NCBI GenBank assembly: GCA_002391385.1 | Contig: DGEY01000050.1 | Coordinates: 10,457-17,300 of the forward strand | Source: Firmicutes bacterium UBA3914 | Lineage (GTDB): Bacteria; Bacillota; Limnochordia; Darwinibacteriales; Darwinibacteriaceae | Length of the DNA stretch: 6,844 bases | Direction of reading: 5' to 3' | Shown here: piece by piece, positions 1 to 6,778 of the stretch | Position numbering within the stretch: position 1 is the first letter of the stretch | How the letters are laid out: every line of letters begins with the position of its first letter | Made by a program: the position numbers and the translations under genes | Notes under the pieces: generated by a model | What the model was told of the DNA's origin: nothing | The model's input: the letters and a program-made list of their open reading frames with translations, nothing else | The model's database searches: none

Positions 1-10
1 CAAAAAGCGA

Positions 11-1390
11 CTAGAGAATGTAGCGGGTCAGATCCCGATCCTGCACCAGGCCGCTGAGCTTGTGGCGGACATAGTCGGCATCGATCACCACTTTCTCGCC
101 CCTAGGCGGTGCGAAGCTCACATCTTCAAGCAGGCGTTCCAGGATGGTGTGCAAGCGCCGGGCCCCGATGTTCTCCGTGGTGCGGTTCACCTCTTCGGCA
201 ATCTGGGCGATGGCCAGGACACCGTCACTGGTGAACTCCAAAATGACTCCCTCTGTGCCCAGGAGCGCCGCATACTGCTTGGTCAGGGAGTTTTTGGGTT
301 CTGTGAGGATGCGGGCAAAGTCCTCCGCCCGCAGGCTGGAGAGGTTCACCCTGATGGGGAACCGGCCCTGCAGTTCCGGGATCAAGTCCGCCGGCTGGGA
401 GATATGGAAAGCCCCCGCGGCGATAAACAGGATGTAATCGGTGCGCACCGGACCCGCCTTGGTGATCACGGTGCTGCCTTCGATGATGGGCAGGATATCC
501 CGCTGCACGCCCTCCCGGGACACGTCGGGCCCGCTCTTCTCGTTCGCTCCTGCGATCTTATCGATCTCGTCGATGAAGACGATCCCCGATTCTTCCGCCA
601 GGGCCACCGCTTCAGCCATGACCGCATCCATGTCCAAAAGCTTGGTTGCTTCTTCCTGGAGGAGCACTCCCCGGGCTTCCCGCACGGTCATGGTGCGCTT
701 CTGCCGCTTTTTGGGGAGCAGATCGCCCAGCATCTCCTTAACCCCGGCCCCCAGGTCATCCAGGCCGGAACCGGGCATCTCCCAGAAGAAGTTGGGCGAT
801 TTTTCCACCACCACCTCCACCAGGCGGTCTTCCAGTTCCCCCATGCGGAGCAGCTGCCGCACCCGCTTGCGCTCCTTTTGGATTTTCTCCTCCTCTTCCG
901 GAGACTGCTTAGGGGCTTGGGTCTGGCCGGCAAGGCCCCAGAAGATGTCCATGGGATTGAGCTTGGCGGCGGGCGCGGGGCTGGGCACAAGCAGCTCCAC
1001 TAAGCGGTCCTCAACCAGAGCCTCCGCCCGGTCCTGCACCTCGGCCATTCTTTTTTCCTTGACCATGCGGATGGCCACATCCACCAGTTCCCGGATAATG
1101 GATTCCACGTCGCGGCCCACATAGCCCACTTCGGTGAACTTGGTGGCCTCCACTTTCACAAAGGGAGCGCCCGCCAGGCGGGCCAGCCGCCGCGCGATTT
1201 CTGTTTTCCCCACACCCGTGGGGCCGATCATCAAGATGTTTTTGGGCAGGATGTCCTCCCGCACATCCGGGGCCAGCTGCCGGCGCCGGTAGCGGTTGCG
1301 CAGGGCGATGGCCACTGCCCGTTTGGCTTCATCTTGACCGATGATATAACGGTCCAGTTCAGCAACTATTTCCTGCGGCGTCAGATCCAC
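11..1390 (-). CDS. hslU: HslU (ClpY), ATPase subunit of the HslUV protease
   Basis: AAA+ unfoldase that forms a hexameric ring, unfolds cytoplasmic substrates with ATP and feeds them into HslV. Visible in the 459-residue product: Walker A GPTGVGKT (56-63), the pore-loop motif GYVGR (89-93), a charged intermediate (I) domain from about 105 to 235, Walker B VFIDEID (271-277), an arginine-finger region ELQGRFP (339-345) and a sensor-2 motif IGARRL (408-413). The C-terminal tail DRDLTRYIL resembles the E. coli HslU tail that docks between HslV subunits to activate them, so the pair is very likely functional. The protein is slightly longer than E. coli HslU (443 aa). The start is GTG (1388-1390), placed 5 nt after an AAAGGGGTG ribosome binding site. 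It lies 14 nt downstream of hslV, as expected for a co-translated complex. No terminator is visible in the 10 bases after its TAG stop. Confidence 0.97.
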   Translation of the reverse strand: MDLTPQEIVAELDRYIIGQDEAKRAVAIALRNRYRRRQLAPDVREDILPKNILMIGPTGVGKTEIARRLARLAGAPFVKVEATKFTEVGYVGRDVESIIRELVDVAIRMVKEKRMAEVQDRAEALVEDRLVELLVPSPAPAAKLNPMDIFWGLAGQTQAPKQSPEEEEKIQKERKRVRQLLRMGELEDRLVEVVVEKSPNFFWEMPGSGLDDLGAGVKEMLGDLLPKKRQKRTMTVREARGVLLQEEATKLLDMDAVMAEAVALAEESGIVFIDEIDKIAGANEKSGPDVSREGVQRDILPIIEGSTVITKAGPVRTDYILFIAAGAFHISQPADLIPELQGRFPIRVNLSSLRAEDFARILTEPKNSLTKQYAALLGTEGVILEFTSDGVLAIAQIAEEVNRTTENIGARRLHTILERLLEDVSFAPPRGEKVVIDADYVRHKLSGLVQDRDLTRYIL

Positions 1391-1395
1391 GCTCC

Positions 1396-1404
1396 CACCC
1401 CTTT
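1396..1404 (-). promoter_or_regulatory. Ribosome binding site supporting the GTG start of hslU
   Basis: On the minus strand AAAGGGGTG lies between the hslV stop (TAG, 1405-1407) and the hslU GTG, with a 5-nt spacer. It immediately abuts the hslV stop, suggesting that ribosomes ending hslV re-initiate on hslU and keep the two subunits in proportion. The coupling is inferred. Confidence 0.65.
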
Positions 1405-1950
1405 CTAGGCTTGACCGGTTAACTCCACAAGGGAGATGTTGTCGTTGGTAAAGACGCAGAGATCCGCCGCGATGCGCAGAGCTTCCACGGCGATCTCCTT
1501 GGCGCTAAGGTCCGTATGTTTTAGCAGGGCCAGCCCCGCCGCCATGGCATAGGGACCCCCTGAACCGATGGCTATCACCCCGTCATCGGGTTCGATAATG
1601 TCGCCGCTGCCGGCAATGAGCAAAGTGAGCTCGCGGTCGGCCACCACCAGCTGGGCCTCTAGGCGGCGGAGGTAGCGGTCGGAACGCCACTCTTTCCCCA
1701 TTTCCACCGCCGCCCGCAAAAGCTGGTTGGAATGATCTTTGAGCTTCTGCTCCAGTTTCTCAAAAAGGGTGATGGCGTCCGCGGCGGAGCCGGCAAAACC
1801 CACTAAGACCTGGCCGCCGGACAGCGTGCGCACCTTGGTGGTGCCGTGTTTGATCACGGTGCGCTCGCCTAAAGTGACCTGGCCGTCACCGGCCAGCACC
1901 ACCTGGTCATCTCTGCGCACCGCGATGATGGTGGTGGAGCTGATCTTCAT
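1405..1950 (-). CDS. hslV: HslV (ClpQ), proteolytic subunit of HslUV
   Basis: Proteasome-beta-like N-terminal-nucleophile hydrolase that forms a double hexamer and degrades polypeptides delivered by HslU in the cytoplasm. The 181-residue product shows the family signature throughout: TTIIAVRR at 6-13, AGDGQVTLG at 20-28, a KVR containing the active-site Lys (K39, matching K33 of mature E. coli HslV), VGFAGSAADA, EWRSDRYLRRLEA and IAIGSGGPYA. By alignment with E. coli HslV (Met-Thr-Thr start), the catalytic Thr is T6. The protein would then carry a five-residue propeptide MKISS that must be removed. The ATG start (1948-1950) has a GGAGGG site about 7 nt upstream (1958-1963), and the gene begins 24 nt after xerC stops. 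The extension is similar in length to that of B. subtilis CodW, which has been described as an N-terminal serine protease, so Ser4 or Ser5 cannot be fully excluded as the mature N-terminus. Confidence 0.97.
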   Translation of the reverse strand: MKISSTTIIAVRRDDQVVLAGDGQVTLGERTVIKHGTTKVRTLSGGQVLVGFAGSAADAITLFEKLEQKLKDHSNQLLRAAVEMGKEWRSDRYLRRLEAQLVVADRELTLLIAGSGDIIEPDDGVIAIGSGGPYAMAAGLALLKHTDLSAKEIAVEALRIAADLCVFTNDNISLVELTGQA

Positions 1951-1974
1951 CGCTGGTCCCTCCAGTCAACCGGG

Positions 1975-2880
1975 CTAAGCCCGGGGATGAGCGCGGTTAT
2001 AGACGGATTTGAGGTGACTGCGGGTCACCTTGGTGTACACCTGGGTGGTGGACAAGCTGGCATGGCCCAAAAGCTCCTGGATGGAGCGGAGATCGGCGCC
2101 CCGATCCAGCAGGTGGGTGGCAAAGGTGTGGCGGAAGGTGTGGGGCGTAATTCTCTTGTGCAGCTCCAGGAGGCGGCAGCACTTTTCGATCAGGTACTGG
2201 ACACCCCTGGGGGTAATCCGCTCCCCTTGGGCATTCAAGAAGAGGGCAGAGGATTCCTTTCCCCCAAGCAGCTGCCCGCGGTAGTTTTGGCAATAGTTAT
2301 GCAGGCTGGCCATGGCATATTCACCCACGGGAACGATGCGCTCCTTGCGCCCCTTGCCCAACACCCGCACATAGTGGTGGGCCGGGTCCAGATCATCCAC
2401 ATCCAAGCCCACCAACTCCGACAGGCGGATCCCTGTGGCATAGAGCAGTTCGAAAATGGCCCGGTTGCGGGCCCGCAGAGCTTCGGTGCGGCCGGGCATG
2501 CTGCCCTCCAGAAACGCTTTGATCTCCGCCATATTCATGGTTTCGGGAACCGTCTTGGGCTGTTTCGGTGTGTTCACCGCCAGGGCAAAGTCCCGGTCAA
2601 CCAGGCCCTTGGCAAAGAGGAAACGGGAAAAGCCCCGGATGGAGGCCAGGCGCCTGGCCATACTGGAGCGGGCATAGCCTTCTCTAGCCAGGTAAGCCAA
2701 GTAGTCCCGCAGCAGGTACTTGTCCACTTCCTGCAGCCTCTGGGGTCTGTCCAAAAGCTCCAGCTGCTCCCAGGCGAAGTCCAGAAAGTGGGTTAAGTCC
2801 CTTTCGTAAGCAGCCAAGGTAGCCGGGGATAGATTGCGCTGGACCCTGAGATAGTCCAGGTACTCTTTTAGCTCCTCCAT
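1975..2880 (-). CDS. xerC: Tyrosine recombinase XerC (CodV-like)
   Basis: Site-specific recombinase that, with a XerD partner, resolves chromosome dimers at the dif site in the terminus region. From the chosen ATG the product has 301 residues, the usual XerC/D length. An N-terminal SAM-like core-binding domain covers about 1-90. The C-terminal catalytic domain carries the complete residue set: R152 in YATGIRLSEL, K176 in LGKGRKERIVP, H247 and R250 in HTFRHTFATHLL, H273 in LLGHASLSTTQ, and the nucleophile Y282 in TQVYTKV. I chose ATG at 2878-2880 because AGGAGGG precedes it by 6 nt and the protein then begins MEELKEYLDYL, typical of the family. A TTG nine codons further upstream (2905-2907) would add MADSPGGIS and lacks such a site. 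Its first 13 nt overlap the end of trmFO. In B. subtilis the ortholog in this operon position is codV. XerC rather than XerD is assigned mainly from this context. Confidence 0.93.
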   Translation of the reverse strand: MEELKEYLDYLRVQRNLSPATLAAYERDLTHFLDFAWEQLELLDRPQRLQEVDKYLLRDYLAYLAREGYARSSMARRLASIRGFSRFLFAKGLVDRDFALAVNTPKQPKTVPETMNMAEIKAFLEGSMPGRTEALRARNRAIFELLYATGIRLSELVGLDVDDLDPAHHYVRVLGKGRKERIVPVGEYAMASLHNYCQNYRGQLLGGKESSALFLNAQGERITPRGVQYLIEKCCRLLELHKRITPHTFRHTFATHLLDRGADLRSIQELLGHASLSTTQVYTKVTRSHLKSVYNRAHPRA

Positions 2881-4202
2881 GGAGATCCCTCCTGGACTGT
2901 CCGCCAAAACCCGGTTAAAGCCTCCAGGGCCCGCTGGGTGTAGGCGAGCTTGCGCTCCTTCTTGCCCCTTACCGGCGGTTCCAAAGGCGGCAGGATGCCG
3001 AAGTTGGCGTTCATGGGCTGGAAGTTTTCCGGACTGGCGGTGGCGATGTAGTGGGCCAGGCTCCCCAACATGGTTTCCCTGGGGAGGGTTAAAGGCTCTT
3101 GCCCCAGGAACAGCCGGGCGGCATTGAGACCGGCCAAAAGCCCGGAGGCGGTGCTTTCCACATAGCCTTCCACCCCCGTAATCTGCCCCGCCAGAAAGAG
3201 CCGGGGCTCCTGCCTAAACTGGAAGCTGGGCTCCAGGACGGTTGGGGAGTTGATAAAGGTATTGCGGTGCATCACTCCGTAGCGTACAAACTCCGCTTCC
3301 TGCAGCGCGGGGATCAGGCGGAAAACCCGTTTCTGCTCCCCCCACTTCAGGCGGGTTTGGCAGCCCACCAGGTTAAACAGGGTTGCTTCCGTGTTTTCCC
3401 GGCGCAGCTGCAGCACCGCATACGGTCTCTTTCCCGCCACATCCACCAGGCCCACCGGGCGGAAGGGGCCGTAGCGCAGGGCATCTTCCCCCCGCCGGGC
3501 GATCACCTCCACGGGCAGGCAGCCCTCGAAGACGGGAAAGCCCTCTGCATCCAGCTCATGCCCGTGCAGGGGTGCCACTTCCGCGGTTGTGAGGGCCTGC
3601 CAAAAGGTCAGATATTCTTCCTTGGTCATGGGGCAGTTGAAATAATCGGCGCTGCCCTTGCCGTAGCGGGCTCCCCAAAAGCCCAGATCGTAGCGGATGC
3701 TCTCCCCCAGGACGATGGGGGCCGCGGCATCGTAGAAATAGAGGTTTTCCGCCTTGGTCAGCTTCTGCAGGGCGCAGCTCATGGAAGGGCTGGTAAGGGG
3801 ACCTGTGGCGATGACCACGATCCCAGGGGGAATAGCTTGGCATTCTTCCCGGATAATTTCGATCAAAGGATGCTCCTCGAGGCGCCTGGTGACCTCCTGG
3901 GCAAAGAGCTTTCGGTCTACGGCTAAAGCGCTGCCCGCGGGCACCTTGGTTTGCTCCGCGACCTTGATGATCAGGGAGCCCATCAGCTCCAGCTCCCGCT
4001 TGAGCAGTCCCCCCGCGGTGCTGTCCAAAGACGAGCCCAGGGAATTGGAGCAGACCAGCTCCGCCAGGTCCCCTGTCTCATGGGCGGGGGTCATCACCAC
4101 CGGACGCATCTCATACAGGCGCACCGGAACACCCCGCCGGGCAATCTGCCAGGCGGCTTCGCTACCGGCTAGACCGCCGCCGATGACGGTTACCGCTGCC
4201 AT
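2868..4202 (-). CDS. trmFO: TrmFO, folate/FAD-dependent tRNA (uracil-54-C5)-methyltransferase
   Basis: Makes 5-methyluridine at position 54 (the T of the T-psi loop) of tRNAs, taking the methyl carbon from 5,10-methylenetetrahydrofolate with FAD and NAD(P)H; older name Gid. The product is 444 residues, normal for the family. It has an N-terminal FAD-binding Rossmann motif VIGGGLAGSEAA (6-17) and EMRP (31-34), then AHETGDLAELVCSNSLGS with C51, which matches the conserved Cys53 of the B. subtilis enzyme. FEGCLPVE carries C228, the likely counterpart of Cys226. A second FAD-contacting segment GQITGVEGYVESTASG lies at 339-354, and NANFGILPPL at 398-407 is a typical C-terminal signature. The ATG at 4200-4202 shares one base with the topA stop (TGATG) and has GGAGGTG 7 nt upstream. 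The open frame continues 49 codons further up inside topA, but that extension carries no family sequence. It overlaps xerC by 13 nt. Confidence 0.97.
   Translation of the reverse strand: MAAVTVIGGGLAGSEAAWQIARRGVPVRLYEMRPVVMTPAHETGDLAELVCSNSLGSSLDSTAGGLLKRELELMGSLIIKVAEQTKVPAGSALAVDRKLFAQEVTRRLEEHPLIEIIREECQAIPPGIVVIATGPLTSPSMSCALQKLTKAENLYFYDAAAPIVLGESIRYDLGFWGARYGKGSADYFNCPMTKEEYLTFWQALTTAEVAPLHGHELDAEGFPVFEGCLPVEVIARRGEDALRYGPFRPVGLVDVAGKRPYAVLQLRRENTEATLFNLVGCQTRLKWGEQKRVFRLIPALQEAEFVRYGVMHRNTFINSPTVLEPSFQFRQEPRLFLAGQITGVEGYVESTASGLLAGLNAARLFLGQEPLTLPRETMLGSLAHYIATASPENFQPMNANFGILPPLEPPVRGKKERKLAYTQRALEALTGFWRTVQEGSPWRS
2887..2893 (-). promoter_or_regulatory. Ribosome binding site deciding the xerC start
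   Basis: AGGAGGG on the minus strand lies 6 nt before the ATG at 2880 and entirely inside the trmFO coding sequence. It favours this ATG over the upstream TTG at 2907 and suggests that xerC is translated in coupling with trmFO. Confidence 0.75.
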
Positions 4203-6289
4203 CAGCTGCCACCTCCGGGACAGTCCTTGTTGGCGCAGGTGGGCTTGGCGCCCTTTTTCCGCACTACGAGATTCTGCCCGCAGTGGGGACAAACCTGGGC
4301 CACCGGCTGCTGCCAGGCTGTGAAGGTGCACTGGGGATAGTTGCTGCACCCGTAGAAAAAGCGGCCATTGCGCGTTCTGCGGCGCACCAGCCGCCCATCT
4401 GGGCGGTTTTCCCGCTGGCAGAGGGCGCAGTCCACGCCGATCTCATCCAGGATGGGTTTGGTGTTTTTGCACTCGGGATAGCCGGGGCAGGCCAAAAAGC
4501 GGCCGAACCGACCGGTTTTGTACACCATGTTGCGCCCGCACTTGTCGCAGATCTCATCGCTGACTTCATCCTGTAGCGTGATCCGCTCCAGCTCGGCATG
4601 GGCCTTTTCCAGGTCCTGGGCAAAGGGTCCGTAAAACTCCCGGATTACGCTCTGCCAGCTCAGCTCCCCTTCTTCGATCTTGTCCAGCTGCAGCTCCATG
4701 GCTGCCGTAAAGCCCACATCTAGCAGGTTGGGGAAGCTCTCCGCGAGGAGGTCCACAACCACAATCCCCAGTTCCGTGGGGCGGAAGCGCTTTTCCTCAA
4801 GGTAGACGTAGCCCCGGTCCACGATGGTTTCGATAATGGGGGCATAAGTGCTGGGCCGGCCGATGCCCTCCTCTTCCAGGGTCTTAACCAAGGTGGCCTC
4901 GCTGTAGCGGGGCGGCGGCTGGGTGAAGCGCTGCTCCAGGTTCAATTTGCGCAGCTCCAAAGCCTCACCCGCGGTGAGCGGCGGCAGCAGCCGATCCCCC
5001 AGCTCGCTTTCGACACCGTTATCATCGCTGCCTTCCACATAAAGCTGCAGAAAGCCGGGGAACTTCAGCTGTGAACCTGTGGCCCGGAAGAGGTAGTCCC
5101 CAACCTCGATGTTCACCGTGGTGGCATCGAAGCTGGCCGAGGCCATCTGGCTGGCCACAAAGCGCTCCCAGATCAGCTTGTACAAGCGGTACTGATCTCT
5201 GGTGAGGTACTGCTTAATCGCGTCCGGCGTGCGGGACACCGCGGTGGGCCGGATAGCTTCATGGGCCTGCTGCGCCCCCTGCTTGGCGGCATACTGCCGG
5301 GGGGCCTTGGGCAGATACTCCGGGCCGTGGGTTTGTTTGATATAGGCACGGGCTTCCGCCACCGCCTCCGGTGAAACCCGGGTGGCGTCGGTGCGCATGT
5401 AGGTGATCAGGCCGTGGGTGCCCAGCTCCCCCAAGGAGAGGCCTTCGTAGAGCTGTTGGGCCACGCGCATGGTTCTCCTGGCGGTAAAGCCCAGCTTACG
5501 GGCGGCTTCCTGCTGCATGGTGCTGGTGGTAAAGGGAGCCGCGGGGTTGCGTCTGCGGGTTGTGGTCTTAACTTCAGCCACCACCCACTTGGCGCCGGAA
5601 ACGTCCCGCTCAACTTGCTTTGCCGCTTCCCCATTGGGGATTTCGATTTTCTTCCCCGCCTTCTGCAGGAGCTTAGCTTCCAGCTGCTCTCCCTTTTCCG
5701 TCTCCAGCAGGGCGGTGATGTTCCAGTATTCTTCAGGCTCAAAGGCCGCGATTTCCCTCTCCCGGTCCACGATGAGCTTAACCGCGACCGACTGGACCCG
5801 TCCCGCGCTCAGGCCCGGTTTCACCTTGGACCACAGGAGCGGTGAAAGCTTGTAGCCCACCAGGCGATCCAAAACCCGGCGGGCCTGCTGAGCATCTACC
5901 AAGGGTTGGGAGATGGGTCGGGGCTTTTTGACCGACTGCTCCACCTGGCTCTTGGTGATCTCGCGGAAATCAATGCGGCAGTCCCGCTCCTTGATCTTCA
6001 GGGCCTCCGCCAGATGCCAGGCGATGGCTTCCCCTTCCCGGTCGGGGTCGGTGGCCAGGAGGATGCGGTCTGCCTTTTTGGCCGCGTCCCGCAGTTCCTG
6101 CAGCACCGCGCCTTTACCCCTGATGGTGATGTAGCGGGGTTCGAAGTTGTTCTCCAGATCGATGCCCAGCTTGCTGCGGGGCAGATCCCGCACATGGCCC
6201 AGGGATGCTTTAACTGTATAGTTCCTGCCTAGAAAGCCTTTGATCGTTTTGGCTTTGGCCGGCGATTCCACAATGATTAACGTAGCCAA
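4202..6289 (-). CDS. topA: DNA topoisomerase I (type IA, omega protein)
   Basis: Relaxes negatively supercoiled DNA by cutting one strand through a 5'-phosphotyrosine link and passing the other strand. The 695-residue product begins with a TOPRIM domain: LIIVESPAKAKTI with E8, and the metal-binding DPDREGE at 81-87 (D81, D83, E85). The core follows, with LSAGRVQSVAV at 160-170, the active-site tyrosine Y297 in LITYMRTD, HEAIRPT at 343-349, and EEGIGRPSTYAPII at 473-486. The C-terminus carries three four-cysteine zinc-ribbon modules: C581/C584/C601/C607, C621/C624/C648/C654 and C667/C670/C685/C690. Length and three-module tail are close to B. subtilis TopA (about 690 aa). The start codon is TTG (6287-6289), supported by GGAGGTG five nt upstream and by the conserved MATLIIVESPAKA beginning. 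It starts 27 nt after the Smg-like gene and its stop overlaps trmFO by 1 nt. Confidence 0.98.
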   Translation of the reverse strand: MATLIIVESPAKAKTIKGFLGRNYTVKASLGHVRDLPRSKLGIDLENNFEPRYITIRGKGAVLQELRDAAKKADRILLATDPDREGEAIAWHLAEALKIKERDCRIDFREITKSQVEQSVKKPRPISQPLVDAQQARRVLDRLVGYKLSPLLWSKVKPGLSAGRVQSVAVKLIVDREREIAAFEPEEYWNITALLETEKGEQLEAKLLQKAGKKIEIPNGEAAKQVERDVSGAKWVVAEVKTTTRRRNPAAPFTTSTMQQEAARKLGFTARRTMRVAQQLYEGLSLGELGTHGLITYMRTDATRVSPEAVAEARAYIKQTHGPEYLPKAPRQYAAKQGAQQAHEAIRPTAVSRTPDAIKQYLTRDQYRLYKLIWERFVASQMASASFDATTVNIEVGDYLFRATGSQLKFPGFLQLYVEGSDDNGVESELGDRLLPPLTAGEALELRKLNLEQRFTQPPPRYSEATLVKTLEEEGIGRPSTYAPIIETIVDRGYVYLEEKRFRPTELGIVVVDLLAESFPNLLDVGFTAAMELQLDKIEEGELSWQSVIREFYGPFAQDLEKAHAELERITLQDEVSDEICDKCGRNMVYKTGRFGRFLACPGYPECKNTKPILDEIGVDCALCQRENRPDGRLVRRRTRNGRFFYGCSNYPQCTFTAWQQPVAQVCPHCGQNLVVRKKGAKPTCANKDCPGGGS
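4210..4216 (-). promoter_or_regulatory. Ribosome binding site of trmFO inside the end of topA
   Basis: GGAGGTG on the minus strand encodes part of the Gly-rich C-terminus of TopA and lies 7 nt before the trmFO ATG. With the TGATG stop/start overlap this is a standard arrangement for translational coupling. Confidence 0.75.
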
Positions 6290-6294
6290 TCAGC

Positions 6295-6301
6295 CACCTC
6301 C
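6295..6301 (-). promoter_or_regulatory. Ribosome binding site deciding the TTG start of topA
   Basis: GGAGGTG on the minus strand lies 5 nt before TTG at 6287-6289. There is no in-frame ATG at the conserved N-terminus, so this site, together with the family alignment, fixes the rare start codon. Confidence 0.8.
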
Positions 6302-6316
6302 GTGCTCTTCCCTAGT

Positions 6317-6721
6317 TCAGTGATAGTTATCGGCATCAAATAACGCCAGCATACTCTGGCGTTCCGGATCCTCCACGACGCTTTCCAGGAGGACCCTGAT
6401 GTCCTCAAGTTCAGCAAATCCCTGCGTTTGCGCGAAAAGCAGGGCCAGGGCATGCTCCAGCTCCTCCGCAGTGACCATGCCCCCATGGACGGCGGCCAGG
6501 AGGAAATCCCTCGTCTCACTGCTGAGGCAAACTTGCTCCCACGGGCTGAACACCCGGCTGCCGCCGGGTCTCAAGCCGCTTAAGGTCAAAACCGAGAACT
6601 GCAGTTCCTGGGCGAGCCTGCCTAAAAGCTCAGAGAGTCCCACATCCAGGCCCTCCTCCACTTCGCCAGAGGCGAGCAGCGCCCTAACTGGACGTCGCGT
6701 TCTATCTTTACTCAAGTTCAT
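6317..6721 (-). CDS. Small DUF494/Smg-like protein of unknown function
   Basis: A 134-residue protein from an ATG start. The C-terminal half resembles E. coli Smg (DUF494): SPWEQVCLSSETRDFLLAA (59-77) lines up with the Smg segment TPEECERLDASCRGFLL. It is followed by a helix like Smg's ETREMVIERVLAL, then an acidic LEDIRVLLESVVEDPE matching Smg's LDDLKWVILMVLFN, and both proteins end in His. The N-terminal half (RTRRPVRALLASGEVEEG...) is not clearly recognisable, and the protein is about 20 residues shorter than Smg. Location also fits: smg lies next to dprA (smf) in E. coli, and here the gene sits between a probable dprA end and topA. No signal peptide or membrane segment is seen. The ATG at 6719-6721 has only a weak GGA/GAGAG purine stretch before it. 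A GTG at 6641-6643 has a much stronger site and would give 108 residues. The function of the family is unknown. Confidence 0.6.
   Translation of the reverse strand: MNLSKDRTRRPVRALLASGEVEEGLDVGLSELLGRLAQELQFSVLTLSGLRPGGSRVFSPWEQVCLSSETRDFLLAAVHGGMVTAEELEHALALLFAQTQGFAELEDIRVLLESVVEDPERQSMLALFDADNYH
6651..6659 (-). promoter_or_regulatory. Possible internal ribosome binding site for a shorter Smg-like protein
   Basis: GGAGGAGGG on the minus strand stands 7 nt before an in-frame GTG (6641-6643, codon 27 of the Smg-like gene). It is stronger than the site before the ATG. It may also simply encode the Glu-Glu-Gly of the longer protein. Confidence 0.35.
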
Positions 6722-6749
6722 CTCTCATTTCCAGGTTAGAATTACCCTC

Positions 6750-6778
6750 ATTATAGTAGCTTTAGAAATATTATGCAA
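6750..6778 (-). promoter_or_regulatory. Sigma-A type promoter at the head of the operon
   Basis: On the minus strand a perfect -10 box TATAAT (6750-6755) is preceded by exactly 17 bp and a partial -35 box TTGCAT (6773-6778, three of six matches to TTGACA). Transcription would begin near 6742-6744, giving a leader of about 22 nt before the ATG at 6721. The site lies in the only A+T-rich stretch of the window. Its -35 overlaps the stop codon of the upstream gene, so the operon may also receive read-through from that gene. No operator or terminator could be made out. Confidence 0.6.

Noticed and set aside
62..1003. Long plus-strand open frame of 313 codons opposite hslU, with further plus-strand frames at 1987-2796 and 3099-3926 opposite xerC and trmFO.
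   Set aside because: They lie wholly antisense to strongly conserved genes, and their translations are rich in Gly, His, Gln and Pro with no recognisable domain. Such frames arise from the codon bias of G+C-rich genes.
1975..2880. The tyrosine recombinase considered as a phage or integron integrase marking a mobile element.
   Set aside because: Length, motifs and the fixed position between trmFO and hslV identify a chromosomal XerC/CodV; no attachment repeats or cargo genes are seen.
4203..4349. A 49-codon upstream extension of the trmFO frame.
   Set aside because: It runs inside the topA zinc-ribbon region in another frame, has no TrmFO-like sequence, and the ATG at 4202 has a good ribosome binding site and the conserved FAD-binding start.
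4205..4560. Three Cys-rich modules at the TopA C-terminus considered as a separate fused zinc protein.
   Set aside because: Tandem four-cysteine zinc ribbons are the normal C-terminal tail of bacterial topoisomerase I, and total length fits the family.
6552..6569. Perfect 7-bp inverted repeat ACCCGGC/GCCGGGT with a 4-nt loop, considered as a terminator or attenuator.
   Set aside because: It lies inside the Smg-like coding sequence, has no following U-tract on the transcribed strand, and such stems are common by chance in G+C-rich coding DNA.
6730..6746. AATTCTAACCTGGAAAT near the promoter as a possible CodY-binding box.
   Set aside because: Only the ends resemble the CodY consensus AATTTTCWGAAAATT; the centre does not match and the spacing differs.
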